Positions 1-14,942 of a DNA stretch of 64,000 bases are shown here, in pieces. A program made the position numbers and the translations under genes. Each line of letters begins with the position of its first letter. The stretch's first letter is position 1. Source of the DNA: Chrysomallon squamiferum (lineage: Eukaryota > Mollusca > Gastropoda > Neomphalida > Peltospiridae); NCBI GenBank assembly GCA_012295275.1, contig CM022667.1, positions 5,712,063 through 5,776,062 of the forward strand, given 5' to 3'. Under the pieces are notes generated by a model that saw nothing but the letters and a program-made list of their open reading frames with translations, did no database searches and was not told the DNA's origin.

Positions 1-19
1 ACTTTGTTCTTCCACAGAA

Positions 20-89
20 ATGGTTTTTGACTGCACTATTCTTCACATTGCTGTGATTACTTTTATCTTCACCTGGGTTTCTGTTGAAG
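20..89 (+). CDS. Gene 1, signal-peptide exon (Ig-receptor family)
   Basis: A splice acceptor (ttccacag) lies directly before the start codon. The exon encodes a 23-residue hydrophobic leader beginning MVFDCTILHIAV and ending VSVE, then one G before the donor GTGAGT, so it ends in phase 1. It closely resembles the gene 2 leader at 5132, which begins MVFHCTVLLFAV, and is identical to the copy at 49,432. A leader exon split in phase 1 after the signal-cleavage region is the normal layout of Ig-superfamily genes. No intact phase 1 Ig exon follows within the next 5 kb, so the exon belongs to a gene that has lost or rearranged its first Ig domain. The upstream 5'UTR exon would be outside the window. 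Confidence 0.8.
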
Positions 90-1298
90 GTGAGTGTTTT
101 TTAACTATTTTAACTATTTAGGTATTTAGATAGTTAATCTCTTTATAGTCAACATTACAGCCCATCTTAATATGACATTATAATGGGTCTAATGGCACAG
201 CACATTCTGTGCATCAAAGCTCAGAACAGACCATCAACATAAAGAAGAATGCTAATTCTTAAACCAGTTGTAGCACTTTTATTCTTTTCATATTTTTCTT
301 GAAGAATGTCATGGTATAATTTGTTTTAAGTCACATATATGGAATCTAATATCAAATCACAAGTACTTCCAATTTTTGTACCGAGGTTTTAATGCTTTGA
401 AACATTAGAACATTAAAAACATTAATTTTGATTATATAATAGTTCTAGTTTATTGCGATGAAGAAGTGTATGTGCTTAGGTTTTCCTGTATATGAACAAG
501 AGAACTTCTAAAAATAATGTAATAGTAGAAGTGTAACATGTTACATATCTCATTTTGTTAATTTCCATTAACCATCTAAAGGAATATTTCCTCAATGAGT
601 GGAAGTTAATTGCCTCATTATTTTATTACTTCAAACATGTTTTGTTCTCACTGAGTGAAATTAGATATTTACAGCCAAATATAGAATTGTCTGGCAACAC
701 TTGAGGTACCTCATCAGCTAGAGTTGCATGTATTCTAGAGTAAGTTCTGAGTAAGTTCGATTTGGCCAGGCATAAAATTAATAATTTTAAAATTACTTTC
801 ATTGATGTAGACTCAGTGGTTTTCTGTTTCATGATTATTGTTTTTCATTTTATGTTTTTATAAATTTGTTTCATCTATTTAAGGAAAACTGTTAGTCAAA
901 ACTGTTTGAGTAACCAATATTTATTTTTGTTTTCTTTTAATTTGTTTTACATATTTCTGTTTGGTAAGTAAATTTATATTCCAAAATATATCTATCCAAA
1001 TTAGCATACATACAAATAGTCATATTTACATAACCTTAAAATGTTATACGAGAAATTCAGACATCTGAGTGTATGTTGATATTTTGGGTATTGGATCATT
1101 TCATTATTGCATTGTTTACTTCATTATTTATTTATTTATTTATTTTTATATTTTTAATATATATATGCATGTGTGTGTGTATTTTTGTGTGTATGTGTAT
1201 GTGTTGTGTACATGTGTATGGGTTTCAATTGTTAGTTGTTTTTGTAGTGTCCAGGTTGCTTTGTTTTTCCTTTGATTCAATGTTTTTATTTACTGCAG
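90..1298 (+). other. Gene 1 intron-like DNA with a partial copy of the tail-proximal module
   Basis: No coding exon is visible. From about 880 the sequence resembles the stretch 13.03-13.80 kb that leads into the gene 2 tail exon, but with an internal deletion of several hundred bases after about 1,005. It contains TTTA and TG-rich runs near 1,125-1,215. This looks like a transplanted acceptor region carrying the following tyrosine exon with it. Confidence 0.55.
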
Positions 1299-1392
1299 GA
1301 CGTAGATGATATTTATCAACTGTGGATAAATCTAAGAAGCATGGAGTGGATAAAAAATAAGTTAAAACATAAAGAGAAGACAAAGAAAACTG
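1299..1392 (+). pseudogene. Gene 1 tail exon 1 (DVDDIY exon), frame-disturbed copy
   Basis: The acceptor tttactgcag is the same as in gene 2. The exon opens with DVDDIY in phase 0, as at 13,813 and 50,741. Compared with the open copy at 50,741-50,837, one G is missing after the tyrosine codon and two bases are missing later, so the middle is read in a wrong frame and the last lysine-rich part returns to frame. Donor GTTTGT follows at 1393. The intact version is a short basic cytoplasmic-type segment with one YATV tyrosine motif. The two compensating indels could be real drift or assembly error. Confidence 0.6.
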
Positions 1393-1832
1393 GTTTGTAT
1401 GACAGAAATTTCTAAAATTATATTGCAACAGTTTTATTTATATCACATCAGTAGAAAAGAAAGAGATAGAAGTTATTTGGTTTTACATTTCTAATTTAAT
1501 TAAAGTTTTAGGCAAATGTAATAAAGAGATGTATATCTGGAGTATGTTTATAACTTTTTCTGATCTTATTTGTTAAGAAAACCTATTTGACATCACACCA
1601 AATATAAAACAGAAGATTTCTTTGGTATCTTCTCTGAATGTTCATTTGTGTTTGAACACATGGAAACAAGCCGCTGTTTTTGATACGTTATATATATGGA
1701 ATAATTTTGCTTTGTTAATTTTGGTCTAGTCTTTAATAATATTCAAAATTTGCTTCTTACTATTGTTTGTTTTAAATTTTAAGAACAACTTTTGGTATTA
1801 TTTTGTTAATGAAGCATTATTATTTTAAAAAG

Positions 1833-1920
1833 AATATGAAGATTAGGACAACTATGGTAATGACAACACTGCATTTGTTAAAGATAAATCATCAAACAAA
1901 AGGACTAAATGGAAAATCAG
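1833..1920 (+). pseudogene. Gene 1 tail exon 2 (NYGNDN exon) with nonsense codon
   Basis: Homologous to the gene 3 exon at 19,093-19,178 (minus strand), which reads HIYGKDNTTFVKD. Here the matching frame reads YED, then a TAG stop, then DNYGNDNTAFVKD. The AAG-to-TAG change is shared with the copy at 51,283, so it predates the duplication and is not a local sequencing error. A donor GTTTGT follows. If the alternative acceptor at 1845-1846 is used, the exon starts after the stop but no longer matches the phase of tail exon 1. Confidence 0.5.
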
Positions 1921-2007
1921 GTTTGTACTTTTAAAATTTTGTTTATGATATATTTTGGACAATCATGAAGATTTTGGGATTTTTATATTTTAAAACGTGA
2001 TAATTAG

Positions 2008-2120
2008 GGTCTGAGCTCAGTGTTACAAAATGAGAAGAAACCAGATGAACAGAAGCACACATGCATTGTGACTAACAGAGTGTCAGCCATAAATCTCTCA
2101 CTAAAAGTTTCACCTTGAAA
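2008..2120 (+). pseudogene. Gene 1, C-terminal half of an Ig domain, broken copy
   Basis: Matches the open copy at 51,460, which encodes SELSVTN, then QKYTCTVTN and SFTLKV. The YxC and strand-G pattern is the C-terminal half of an Ig fold. In this copy the bases after the SELSV part give AAATGA instead of AATGTGAGA, so a stop appears, and further single-base differences disturb the end. No good donor is visible (GTACAC at the end). The exon is probably dead here, or damaged by indel errors. Confidence 0.55.
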
Positions 2121-2984
2121 GTACACTCTGATTTTTATTTAAAATAATTTTAGAAATTTATTTATTTATAACGGATCTAAATTCATTTTATTATTATTAT
2201 TATTATTACATATTATTAATAGTAGTAGTAGTAATTATTGTTAGGTGACCAATGATAGCTAAGTGTATATAAAGTAGACAATAAACAGTAATGGTACAAA
2301 AATTTTCTTTTATTTCAGTTTTGATCAGATCACAAACTCAGTATAATATAATGGCAGCAGCAGATATTTTGAATTCTAACTGAAATATACAACTGAAACA
2401 AAGACAAAACCAAAAAGTCAAGGCTGTATGTACAAGCAACAATAACTTTGAATTTTTAAATTTCTGTTAAAAGAGGATTGTTAGAGTAATTAGATAACAA
2501 CATACTTCTTTGGTTCAGGAAACACATATAAGGCTTTGAAGATTTCTTTAATCAGATTTCAATGAAAACAAATATTTTGATAGGACATTAAAATTTGTTC
2601 ACTATCTAATCTAGGATTTCGCTTCTATAACAAAAAAAATGAATAAAAAAAGAGCAATTACTAGATGCTTGGAACTTGGATCCTTTTGTCATTTTACTTT
2701 GTTATTAGCAGATTTAAATTGGTCCAACAAATCAATCACTTGTAAATTACACTAAATATTTATATGTTATAGTTTTCTAGGTATTGCCTTGCCTCTTCCT
2801 TTGTGTCACACCCTTTCAAGCCAGTAACTTATGATGATTTATCTGAAACTGTTGTTTTACTCGGCTTCCTCAATTGTATTCATGGGTAAACATTTCTCCT
2901 TCTTTCCTCAGACACACACATTGATATGCATATGCACTGATTTAATACAGACTGCAAACATTTTAATTTTTCTTGTGTTATCAG

Positions 2985-3200
2985 AAGATACAGAAAACAT
3001 TAAACTGAACAGAAGTTCACCAGTACAGATAGTAGAAGGTAAAACGTGGCTGTTTCGTGTGTGAGGCAGACTGGATGAAGTCTGCTCTTAAAAAGTGGAA
3101 GTGTCAGACAAAGGAAAATAAACGACGCTGTACTTTTCACCAACAATTGATAAAACAACAAGAGTCTGCTATGCATTCTCAAACATTCAGGAAGCCTGTG
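2985..3200 (+). pseudogene. Gene 1, N-terminal half of a second Ig domain, broken copy
   Basis: After acceptor ttatcag, phase 1 entry gives EDTENIKLNRSSPVQIVEG, the start of an Ig domain. It resembles the gene C exon at 44,333, which reads DSIRLNPSSPGTVVEG. Downstream the frame is lost. Residues equivalent to FVCEADCDEVCS can be recognised only by changing frame, and this copy and the one at 52,443 carry different indels at different places. The exon sits after, not before, an Ig C-terminal half (2008), so the domain parts are out of order. Confidence 0.5.
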
Positions 3201-5129
3201 GTTCCTTTGGATTGAACAAAAACAAAACCCAAACAAAACAACAGCAGCCACAACTTTGTTCTCACTTACGTATACTTTATATGCAAATATTTTCACTTTA
3301 TTTATTTTTATTTTATTTTAATTTTTGGGGGTGGGTGCGCATTTGCAGTATATTTTATTTACATATTTATATAATTTCTTTTGTAAATAATTAACTGTGT
3401 ATCGGACATGGGACATTGCAAATTGCTTCATACAGAACAATATTTATTTCGTTTTAAATAAAATAAATTAAAATAGAAATTAAAAAATAATAAAATAAAA
3501 TAAATACATTGTACAACTATATGAATAAATGATCCATAATGGTTTTTCACAGTAATGTTTTTTCCTGCATAGTTTTATTCGGACGAGCCATCAATATTTA
3601 AATTTATAATCATTATATTGGATGGTCAGACACATTTTCAGACTGTCCGTTTCAGGAACAACGACCCATATACAAGGCGTGAAAAAATGCCAAACAAATC
3701 TTCAAAAGGAACTAATACAAAAAGCTGCGTAACAGAGTACAAGATTGAACGTGTACCAGTCTGTTAATTTCAGCGTTGTTTTTAAATTATTATTTTTTTT
3801 TCTGTTGTTTTGTGGTCTCTTGTTTACGGTGAGTATTTTGCTATAATTATATTAAATTATCAGATTTTTTTTTTTTTTTATTATACACAAATCATGCGAT
3901 AATTATACTGGATATCGTTATGTTGAAAATGATTCATTTTGGTTTAGAATAAGACGTTCTTGATATACTAACTACCGACAGGAACCGCAAGGTACTGAAG
4001 TATAAGCCGCGTTAAATGGTATCGATAGACACTAATTTTGTAAAGTGAAACTAATTAAGATATACCTATCTCAGAGTTCTTTCTTGAACAGTTAAATATA
4101 TATATAAACACACACACACACAATACGTAAAAAGTACCTTGACTTTCTGAGTTTAATCGACTACGTGCCCAGATATCGAAAATTCTGACCAAACATTAGA
4201 TGCAAAAAACCTCTTAGGAGACATGAGCTTGTCTACATACAACTGTTACACTCATTTCTATACATAACAAAATCTGAAGAGAAAGAAAAGAACCATTTAG
4301 GTTTGGTTGCAATAAGCACAATAAATGGCGAAACAATTCAATATATCTGATCAAACAAAATCTACTTCTGTGGGCAGTTTTTACTGTTGCAGTTCTTCTG
4401 AGCAAAGCTGTTTCATTTCAGTTTAAATGCAATTCAGTGTCATTCTACTCTTCATTGCCAAAATATGAATGTTGTTAAACATTACCAATAATTTGTTCTG
4501 TCTGCTAATATTTTGGGTTTTGTGAACATTTCATTTGAGATAGAAAATAATATAATTAAAATAAACTTCTTTTGAGTTTTAAAAACGACAAAAGAAAAGA
4601 CAACATTAAGCACAATGATCTTGTTACATAATATCAGATGGGCAGACATCATTTGCATATGAATAAATACAAGTTTCTGGTGCCCTGATTTCATTTGTTC
4701 AAGATAAAATTCATTCATTTGTGAATGGCTTTTAATAACTGTTTTGTTTGCAATCAGTCTGTTTTTGTCAGGAGGAATTGCCGAGCGATGGTTGTTCTTT
4801 ATGTAACACAGAACATGCAAGAGTTTCCCCTTGATGTGAATGTCAAGCTTTATCTACCAATCAGAGCGATATATTTCTGATGTTGATCATTTCTGTATAT
4901 CTCTGTAATAAAGAAAAAGTCATGAAAAATCATCAAACCTACAAATTTATTGATCATGCCTAATTCTATTTCATGTATATATTAACATTGCCATATACTT
5001 GAATTAATGTTAACTGGTTTTCATCATAATCAATTTCATTAACTGTTTTTTTCGCTGTTGGATAGTGTATGTGGTTGAGTTTAGATAAATTTATTGATAC
5101 TGAAGTACATAATTTTGTTCTTTCTACAG
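3201..5129 (+). other. No gene seen between gene 1 remnant and gene 2
   Basis: AT-rich non-coding sequence with poly-T runs and a short CA run near 4,110. An apparent 112-codon open frame on the minus strand (4,482-4,820) is preserved in the other duplicate only because the DNA is nearly identical. The presumed gene 2 promoter and any 5'UTR exon should lie here, but I see no diagnostic motif. Confidence 0.4.
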
Positions 5130-5131
5130 AA

Positions 5132-5201
5132 ATGGTTTTCCACTGCACTGTCCTCCTCTTTGCTGTGATCACTGTTCTCTTCACCTCGGTCTCAGTTGAA
5201 G
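5132..5201 (+). CDS. Gene 2, exon 1: signal peptide
   Basis: A strong acceptor (ttctttctacag) at 5128-5129 precedes AA and the start codon. The 23 codons encode a leader with the hydrophobic core VLLFAVITVLF, and the exon ends in phase 1 on a G before GTGAGTG. Joining this G to the GT that opens the Ig exon at 6967 gives glycine in frame, so the leader runs cleanly into the Ig domain. The exon is identical in the duplicate at 54,624-54,693. Its protein is directed to the secretory pathway. The acceptor just before the ATG implies an upstream non-coding exon. Confidence 0.85.
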
Positions 5202-6966
5202 GTGAGTGTGTTCCACGTCAGTTACATATATAAAGCTGTTTTTTACCGAATAGTAGGAATTTTTTGTAAGCTGATTTTGGCAGTTTACAACAATCACCTA
5301 ATAGAAACTTTTCTCAGTGGTTGAAAATTAATTGTTTCGTGATTTTATCTGTTCAAAAACATTTTACTTTGAATGAGTAAAAATCACATATTTACAGCTA
5401 AATAATATAAATTGTCTGCAACAGTTCAAATCTGAGGTGCTAATTTTTAAACAATAAAACATAAATGATGATGAATGTTGATGCAATTAGTTGAGCATTT
5501 CATCAACAGGAAATGTTTATCAGTATAAAACAAATGCACTGTTTTTTACATCACAGATTTGAACCAAGTTAAAGGATTTATGTGGATAAACGTTTGATTA
5601 AAAATCACTTTTTGAAAATGGGCAGCTATATTGCAGTTGAAAAAACAACAACACAAGGTAGATAAAATACTAAGGAAATTGGTGTATTAAAGAGTTTCTA
5701 CCACTTATGAACAAAAATTTCAGTTTTGAGTTTGTTTTTAATATCAAGTAACCATATGTCACATATTTTACTATTACTTGTAACTAAAAGCTTATGGAAT
5801 GTAAAAAGAAGAAAATGCTTTATTTTTTTGGTGATAAAGACAAGCATCTTTTCATCCAAGCAGTCGTCATACCTTGAACTTCTTAAATAATTCCCATAGC
5901 TCTTAACACCTTGCCAGTCTAAATTTCAAAATTGTCAAATTTAAACAAACCAAATATCGTAAAATATTATAACAATTTGAAGTCTGTGGTGAAACTGTTT
6001 AATGTTTATTACGAATATTTTTGCATCATAACACATCTGGTCTGAAAACCGACTCATGCTCCCAGTTATAGGATGTTTTGACTCACCTTGTACTAATTAT
6101 ATGTACCAATTGTTATTTCAAGTAAGAGGTCCATGAAATAATGTTGATATAAAAAAAAAGACAGTTTAAAAACTTTCTCTGTACAGTTTCTATGGGAATC
6201 ATGCTGTTATCTGTTCACAGTTCATAACACACAGTAAAAATTGATGAAAATACCTAAATGTCAGGTCTTATGTGAAACTGATCTTATTATATGCATATAT
6301 AACATGTGTGTGCAAACTGCCTCCATTGGTGACAGAGGTCATCTCAATGACAAAAGTTGCCATCAAAACCCAGAATATTTTCTGGGGTCATAAACACAAT
6401 AACCTGACTCACATAAGATCTTTTGGTCAAAGTTATCCATTTGTATAGATTTTATAACAAACTAATTGATAAACAACTGTTTCTATATCACCAAGTACTA
6501 CAGAAATGTCTGGCTGCCTGTGACTAGCTGTCCATGTGGGAAGATCGTGCGACAAACTGATGGAATAGCTGAACAAAAATGCATTGCTTTTCTCTTGTGA
6601 ATTGGGGGTTGACAATAAACACAGTTTTTGGAAACTTGTATAAACATTAATTGAGATGGCTGTGATAAATTAGTTTACATAATTACATTTACAGTAAATA
6701 TAACTATTTACAAGCCTATACATGTAGGGTTCAAGACAGAAAATTGTAGGCTGCAGGTAATGACAACATTATAATAAAAAATTATGTTAAATACTTTCAC
6801 AGCTTTTGGCATTAATATAAAATGTCTTTTTCAAGATTCTGTTTTATTAGAAACACAATATCAGTGCATTCATGTATATATTTACATACATAGGGTTCAA
6901 GCTTTACTCATTTATTTATCTATACCTATCATTCTCTTTATAAACAAATAAAATTGTGTTTTACAG
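5202..6966 (+). other. Gene 2 intron 1
   Basis: AT-rich intron with GTGAGT donor and TTTTACAG acceptor. It is nearly identical to 54,694-56,453, with a small number of substitutions and homopolymer indels visible. No other gene is seen. Confidence 0.7.
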
Positions 6967-7299
6967 GTAAAGCAAGTACATATATAGATTGCTTGGATGC
7001 AGCAACAGAATGGCAGAAGACAAAGTTAATTTGTAAAGTGTCTGGAACAGTAACAGGTGGAATAAAATATTTACGTCCAAATTCTGGAAAACCAGAAGAA
7101 GTTTTAGTTTGTAATACAGATACAACTGATTGTGACACTGTTGGGGATAGACCTGGATATAGTTTTGTATTACACTCGTCTACACAAATCACACTTATTA
7201 TAAAGTCTTTTAACAAAACTGTTGATGAAGGAACATGGAGCTGTATTGATGGCATACCTCCTGGTATTGTTAATACTACTTGCAGCAAAATAACTTCAA
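6967..7299 (+). CDS. Gene 2, exon 2: Ig-like domain
   Basis: A 333-nt symmetrical phase 1-1 exon encoding 111 residues without a stop. It reads GKASTYIDC near the start, KLICKVSG around residues 24-31, a middle with LVCN and DCDTVG, then STQITLIIKSF, DEGTWSC around 93-99 and TTCSKITS at the end. The CxVSG and GTWxC cysteines are the usual B- and F-strand pair of an Ig fold. At least three further cysteines suggest extra disulfides. Acceptor TTTTACAG and donor GTAAGT are strong. The domain should form the ligand-binding ectodomain of a secreted or surface receptor; the ligand cannot be told. The duplicate at 56,454 differs at 13 amino acids, mostly before residue 75. I do not recognise an exact named family. 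Confidence 0.88.
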
Positions 7300-8530
7300 G
7301 TAAGTTGATATAAATTATATAAAATATATTATATGTGGTAAACAGTTTCAGCTGTGTAAGGTCTACATGTGAAGGGTGCTAATGGCAATTCCATCCAAAT
7401 ATCATATTCTCATGATTTGAGAGAAAAATGTTATGAAAATAAACATTTATTTTTGCTGCAATAAACTTTTTATCAGATTCCAATTGAAAATCTAGGCAGT
7501 TTTATATTACAAAGTTAGTTATGTTTCAAGTACACCATCCAGATGTCTAAAAAGTGCTGTTCTCAGAACATCTGTACAAAATGACATAATTTTACCTTAT
7601 GCATGTTCATAAACTGAATCTCCAGCTAAAGGTTCTGTTAAGAATTCCTAAAAATAAGACTATTATTTCTTCATACAGTTTCAAACAGAAGCTAGTTAAA
7701 AGCTGCCAGTGTTAATCCTGCAAATGTGTCAGGTTGACTGCTTGATATGTAATATTTCAGAAAATAATTTCTTGACATATTGTCTGACAAGAAATATCCA
7801 TCATTTATTCATTAATTTCATAGAAACTGATGCAAATGTAAACACATCTTCTAAAATGCAATTATTCTTCTATTTTTTATTTCGTTTGAATTCTTCTTAA
7901 CTGTTAATTTTTTTTTTGTTAATTAGATGTTTATTGTAGTTGTATTTCTTTTTTCAGTACATTACTTCAAATTAAAAATTAAACTGCTTGTGCTTAGAGT
8001 GTCAAATAAATTTTCATTTAGAGTTCAAGCTCTGTCTCTTGTTTTCTTTACTAACACTTAGTTAGAATCAGTTTTCAAAGGTTATTAAATTGAGCAGTTG
8101 GTTGTCTTTAAAGAAACTGAATTGTTTTATGATTGACAGAAAGTATTTTTATCATGATAAATAAAGCAAATTTAAGTTTTTTTCATCAGGAGATTTTTGG
8201 TTTCAGAATGTTAATTTGCAGTAAATTATTTCACTTTATTCTTTGTTTTACTAACATTTCTCAGCTGGAGATACTGAGAGATATCGACGTTGTAAAAGCT
8301 ACATACTTGAAATTCAATAATTTTATAGAACAAAATTAATTGCCATTAACATTAAAATGTCATTCATCAGACAGAAGATTTCCATTTATTGCTAACATTG
8401 GGTGACTTTGAGAAGAGGACATATATATACTTTGCTATATATTTTAAATTAGTATTATACTTTATGTAATTTATTACCTTGTGAATGTTTAAACTGCCTG
8501 TCTTTCTTCTTCTTTCATTGAACAATAAAG
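7300..8530 (+). other. Gene 2 intron 2
   Basis: AT-rich intron with donor GTAAGT and an acceptor in aacaataaag. The other duplicate carries extra blocks here, about 150 bp near 57,362-57,510 and about 60 bp near 57,550-57,610. No coding exon was found. Confidence 0.6.
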
Positions 8531-8554
8531 GTACAAGTACAACATCAAAACCTG
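8531..8554 (+). CDS. Gene 2, exon 3: 24-nt Thr/Ser stalk exon
   Basis: Between acceptor AAAG and donor GTATAT lies exactly 24 nt. Entered in phase 1 with the A left by the Ig exon, it reads STSTTSKP plus one base, so it leaves in phase 1. A Thr/Ser/Pro-rich segment after the Ig domain is typical of an O-glycosylated stalk. The same position in the duplicate (58,228-58,251) reads STTTTSKL. In gene 3 (24,918-24,941, minus) a 24-nt exon of the same phases reads GT TCT GCA ACA, i.e. SSATTPEP. Recurrence of length and phase in a divergent paralog is the main evidence; alone it would be too short to call. Confidence 0.65.
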
Positions 8555-8879
8555 GTATATCATTTTATGAATATCAGGTGATTTCATGACAATGGTAAAA
8601 CATACAATTCATTTTCATTTGTTCTTAAAATGATTGTACCTTCGTTTCTTGCATCACTGAAGAGTTTTTTCTTTATTGATACAAAATGATTATGATATCA
8701 ACAGTTTTTGCCATTCTCACATCTTGATGTTATTCTTTTATATATTTTACATACAAACCATCTATAAATACATTTTTTTTAATATGCTATTAAAGTTTTA
8801 AATGCTATGTTCAAACTCAGTATATCTGCTTCTCCGTGTTTTCTATTTCTCTCAATGTTTCTTTATTATTTAATGTTAG

Positions 8880-8915
<36 letters not shown>

Positions 8916-9579
8916 TTTATTATTGATAGAAGAAACAATAAGGTAATAATAGAAATGTTCGTGATATGACTAAATACAGAACTGAAAAACACAGTGATAC
9001 TTGTATTCATGATATTGATTGGTATTTTAAAAATGCTGTAACGTATTTTTCAGAAATACTATATTCATCTTCAGACAAATATAGAATACTTCTTTTACAA
9101 AAATTTCGCATTCCATGATACTTGAATGTAATTTGACTAGAACTAAGTATATATTTCATTTGTTAAATATGACTTAAAATGTAAGTAACGAATTAATACA
9201 TTATCTCAAGCGTTTTCTGAAATATATGAGCTTAATCAGCACCAAATAAATCCATCAGTATTTTATCAAATCTGCCATTAATACTCAGATTTAAAAAATT
9301 GATTTTTTACAATGTCATATAGAGTACATGAATTACAGACAACAAAGCTTACAATGTTTGTAACGTTACTTTTATCAATAGTACTTCTCTTCATTGTCCC
9401 AATGAATTTTCACCCTTTATATCATTTTCTCTTTATTTCATATCTAAACTTTGTCATTTCTGATATTCTTTTTTCAGTAAATAATAATTTTCTTCTTAAA
9501 GCAGACAAGATACAGAAATATTATAACCTTCCGTAATTATTAATATATTTAAACTAACAAACTGCCTGTGTTTTTGTTT

Positions 9580-13801
<4,222 letters not shown>

Positions 13802-13812
13802 ATTTACTGCAG

Positions 13813-13851
13813 GACGTAGATGATATTTATGGAATTGTGGAAAAATCTAAG
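13813..13851 (+). CDS. Gene 2, tail exon 1: DVDDIYGIVEKSK
   Basis: After acceptor tttactgcag, only phase 0 is open (the other two phases stop at once), giving 13 residues with one tyrosine in YGIV. A donor-like GTATAG follows directly. In gene 1' the same exon (50,741-50,837) is 58 nt longer, lysine-rich, and leaves in phase 1. Here the extension is lost, and reading through gives Val-stop. The motif looks like an acidic-then-basic cytoplasmic segment. Membership in gene 2 rests on position, phase and the family pattern. The duplicate at 63,563 differs by one base (Asp to Asn at its first codon). Confidence 0.6.
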
Positions 13852-13885
13852 GTATAGATTCAAAATCTCAACGAAAGAACAACAG

Positions 13886-13898
13886 ATTTTTATCTGTG
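13886..13898 (+). CDS. Possible 13-nt microexon bridging tail exons
   Basis: Between acceptor aacaacag and donor GTAAGA lies ATTTTTATCTGTG. It would enter in phase 0 after the preceding exon and leave in phase 1, exactly what the next exon at 14,566 needs. Without it those two exons cannot be joined in frame. The sequence is unchanged in the other duplicate. It is too short to support without transcripts; an alternative is that the 13,813 exon is skipped or ends the protein. Confidence 0.3.
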
Positions 13899-14565
13899 GT
13901 AAGAAAAATGAATTAAATTACTTATCCATGTTAAGTACTGGAAATACTAATAAAAATACTTTTCGCTTTTAACAGATTTTTCATGAAATAATAGTCCAAT
14001 CTGTATCGAATACTCTCGATGTATATCTAATGTATATTGTATAGTTTTACAATATAAAACAACAAAAACAAATAAAAAATGGCTTTCTATTCTCCTTGCC
14101 CTGTCTAATTTCGTTAATGATTTTTAGAAAGTAAAAATTAAAAGGATATTTCAGAACAGAATCATATAAGAAGGAACCTTCATTTAAAATGTGATTAATT
14201 TAAAACTTTAATAAACAACTATATTGGAGTGTTTATGACTATTTATATAAAAAACGACTCTTCTCATTATGATAGTAACAGATTTGTATTCAAACTATTT
14301 GGCAACAAGCAAGATAGTCTGATCTCCTTGAAATACCCTCGATGTATACCCAATACTGGGTTCAAAGGAGCACACACTAGTCTTTGTGTATATTTATATT
14401 AAAAAATTAACCTTCCCGTCATTATGGTAAATTACAACAAAAATTTTATAAATCTTGTGTATTAAAATAAATAAAGAAACAAAGTTCATATTTAATTCTT
14501 GTAAAACAAAAATCAGTAGGAATTATTTTATATTTCTTACATTGTCAAGATTATTCTCATTTTAG

Positions 14566-14599
14566 GAAAGTCTAAAACTGAGAGCACGTACGTATCAAG
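14566..14599 (+). CDS. Gene 2, tail exon: KSKTESTYVS
   Basis: A 34-nt exon between acceptor ttttag and donor GTAAGT. Entered in phase 1 it reads KSKTESTYVS and leaves in phase 2, which fits the following exon. It adds one tyrosine (STYVS) to the tail. It is short, so the call depends on the unbroken phase chain 1-2, 2-1, 1-stop across this and the next two exons. Confidence 0.6.
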
Positions 14600-14883
14600 G
14601 TAAGTTATGCAAGTTTAATAATAAAACAATAAAACAAAAATTGTGATTAATTTATCAACAATTTAAGCCTGATTTACTTCTGCATAAACAATATAATTTT
14701 GATATCTTAATATTATGGGTAATTTAAAAATAATTATAATAATATATACACGCAAACACGCACAAATATAAACTTTTAAATAAACTAAAATTCAAGAATT
14801 CTCCACGTCTGATTGATTTTTTTTTTCTGTTCTTGTTGTTGCTATGTTCTGGTTCTTTTTGTTCTTGATGTTGTTTGTTTCAG

Positions 14884-14942
14884 ACAGTTTAATACTGGAG
14901 TACAGGAATCTTCTCTCTATGATGATCTTCAACAAAATCAAG
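14884..14942 (+). CDS. Gene 2, tail exon: SSLYDDL motif
   Basis: A 59-nt exon with acceptor tttgtttcag and donor GTCAGT. Entered in phase 2 it reads QFNTGVQESSLYDDLQQNQ and leaves in phase 1. SLYDDL fits the ITIM consensus (S/I/V/L)xYxx(I/V/L); it can equally act as a single SH2-docking YxxL. The acidic, glutamine-rich surroundings fit a cytoplasmic tail. It joins the last exon through a G that completes an aspartate codon. Confidence 0.7.

Noticed and set aside
4482-4820. 112-codon minus-strand frame preserved at 53,981-54,319
   Set aside because: The preservation only reflects the recent duplication; AT-rich composition, no motif, no splice or promoter support, and no third copy to test constraint.
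9312-9536. Hydrophobic frame TMFVTLLLSIVLLFIVPM as the missing transmembrane exon
   Set aside because: Entry phase does not match the stalk exon, there is no good donor, and the duplicate changes two adjacent core residues to Glu and Met, unlikely for a membrane helix.
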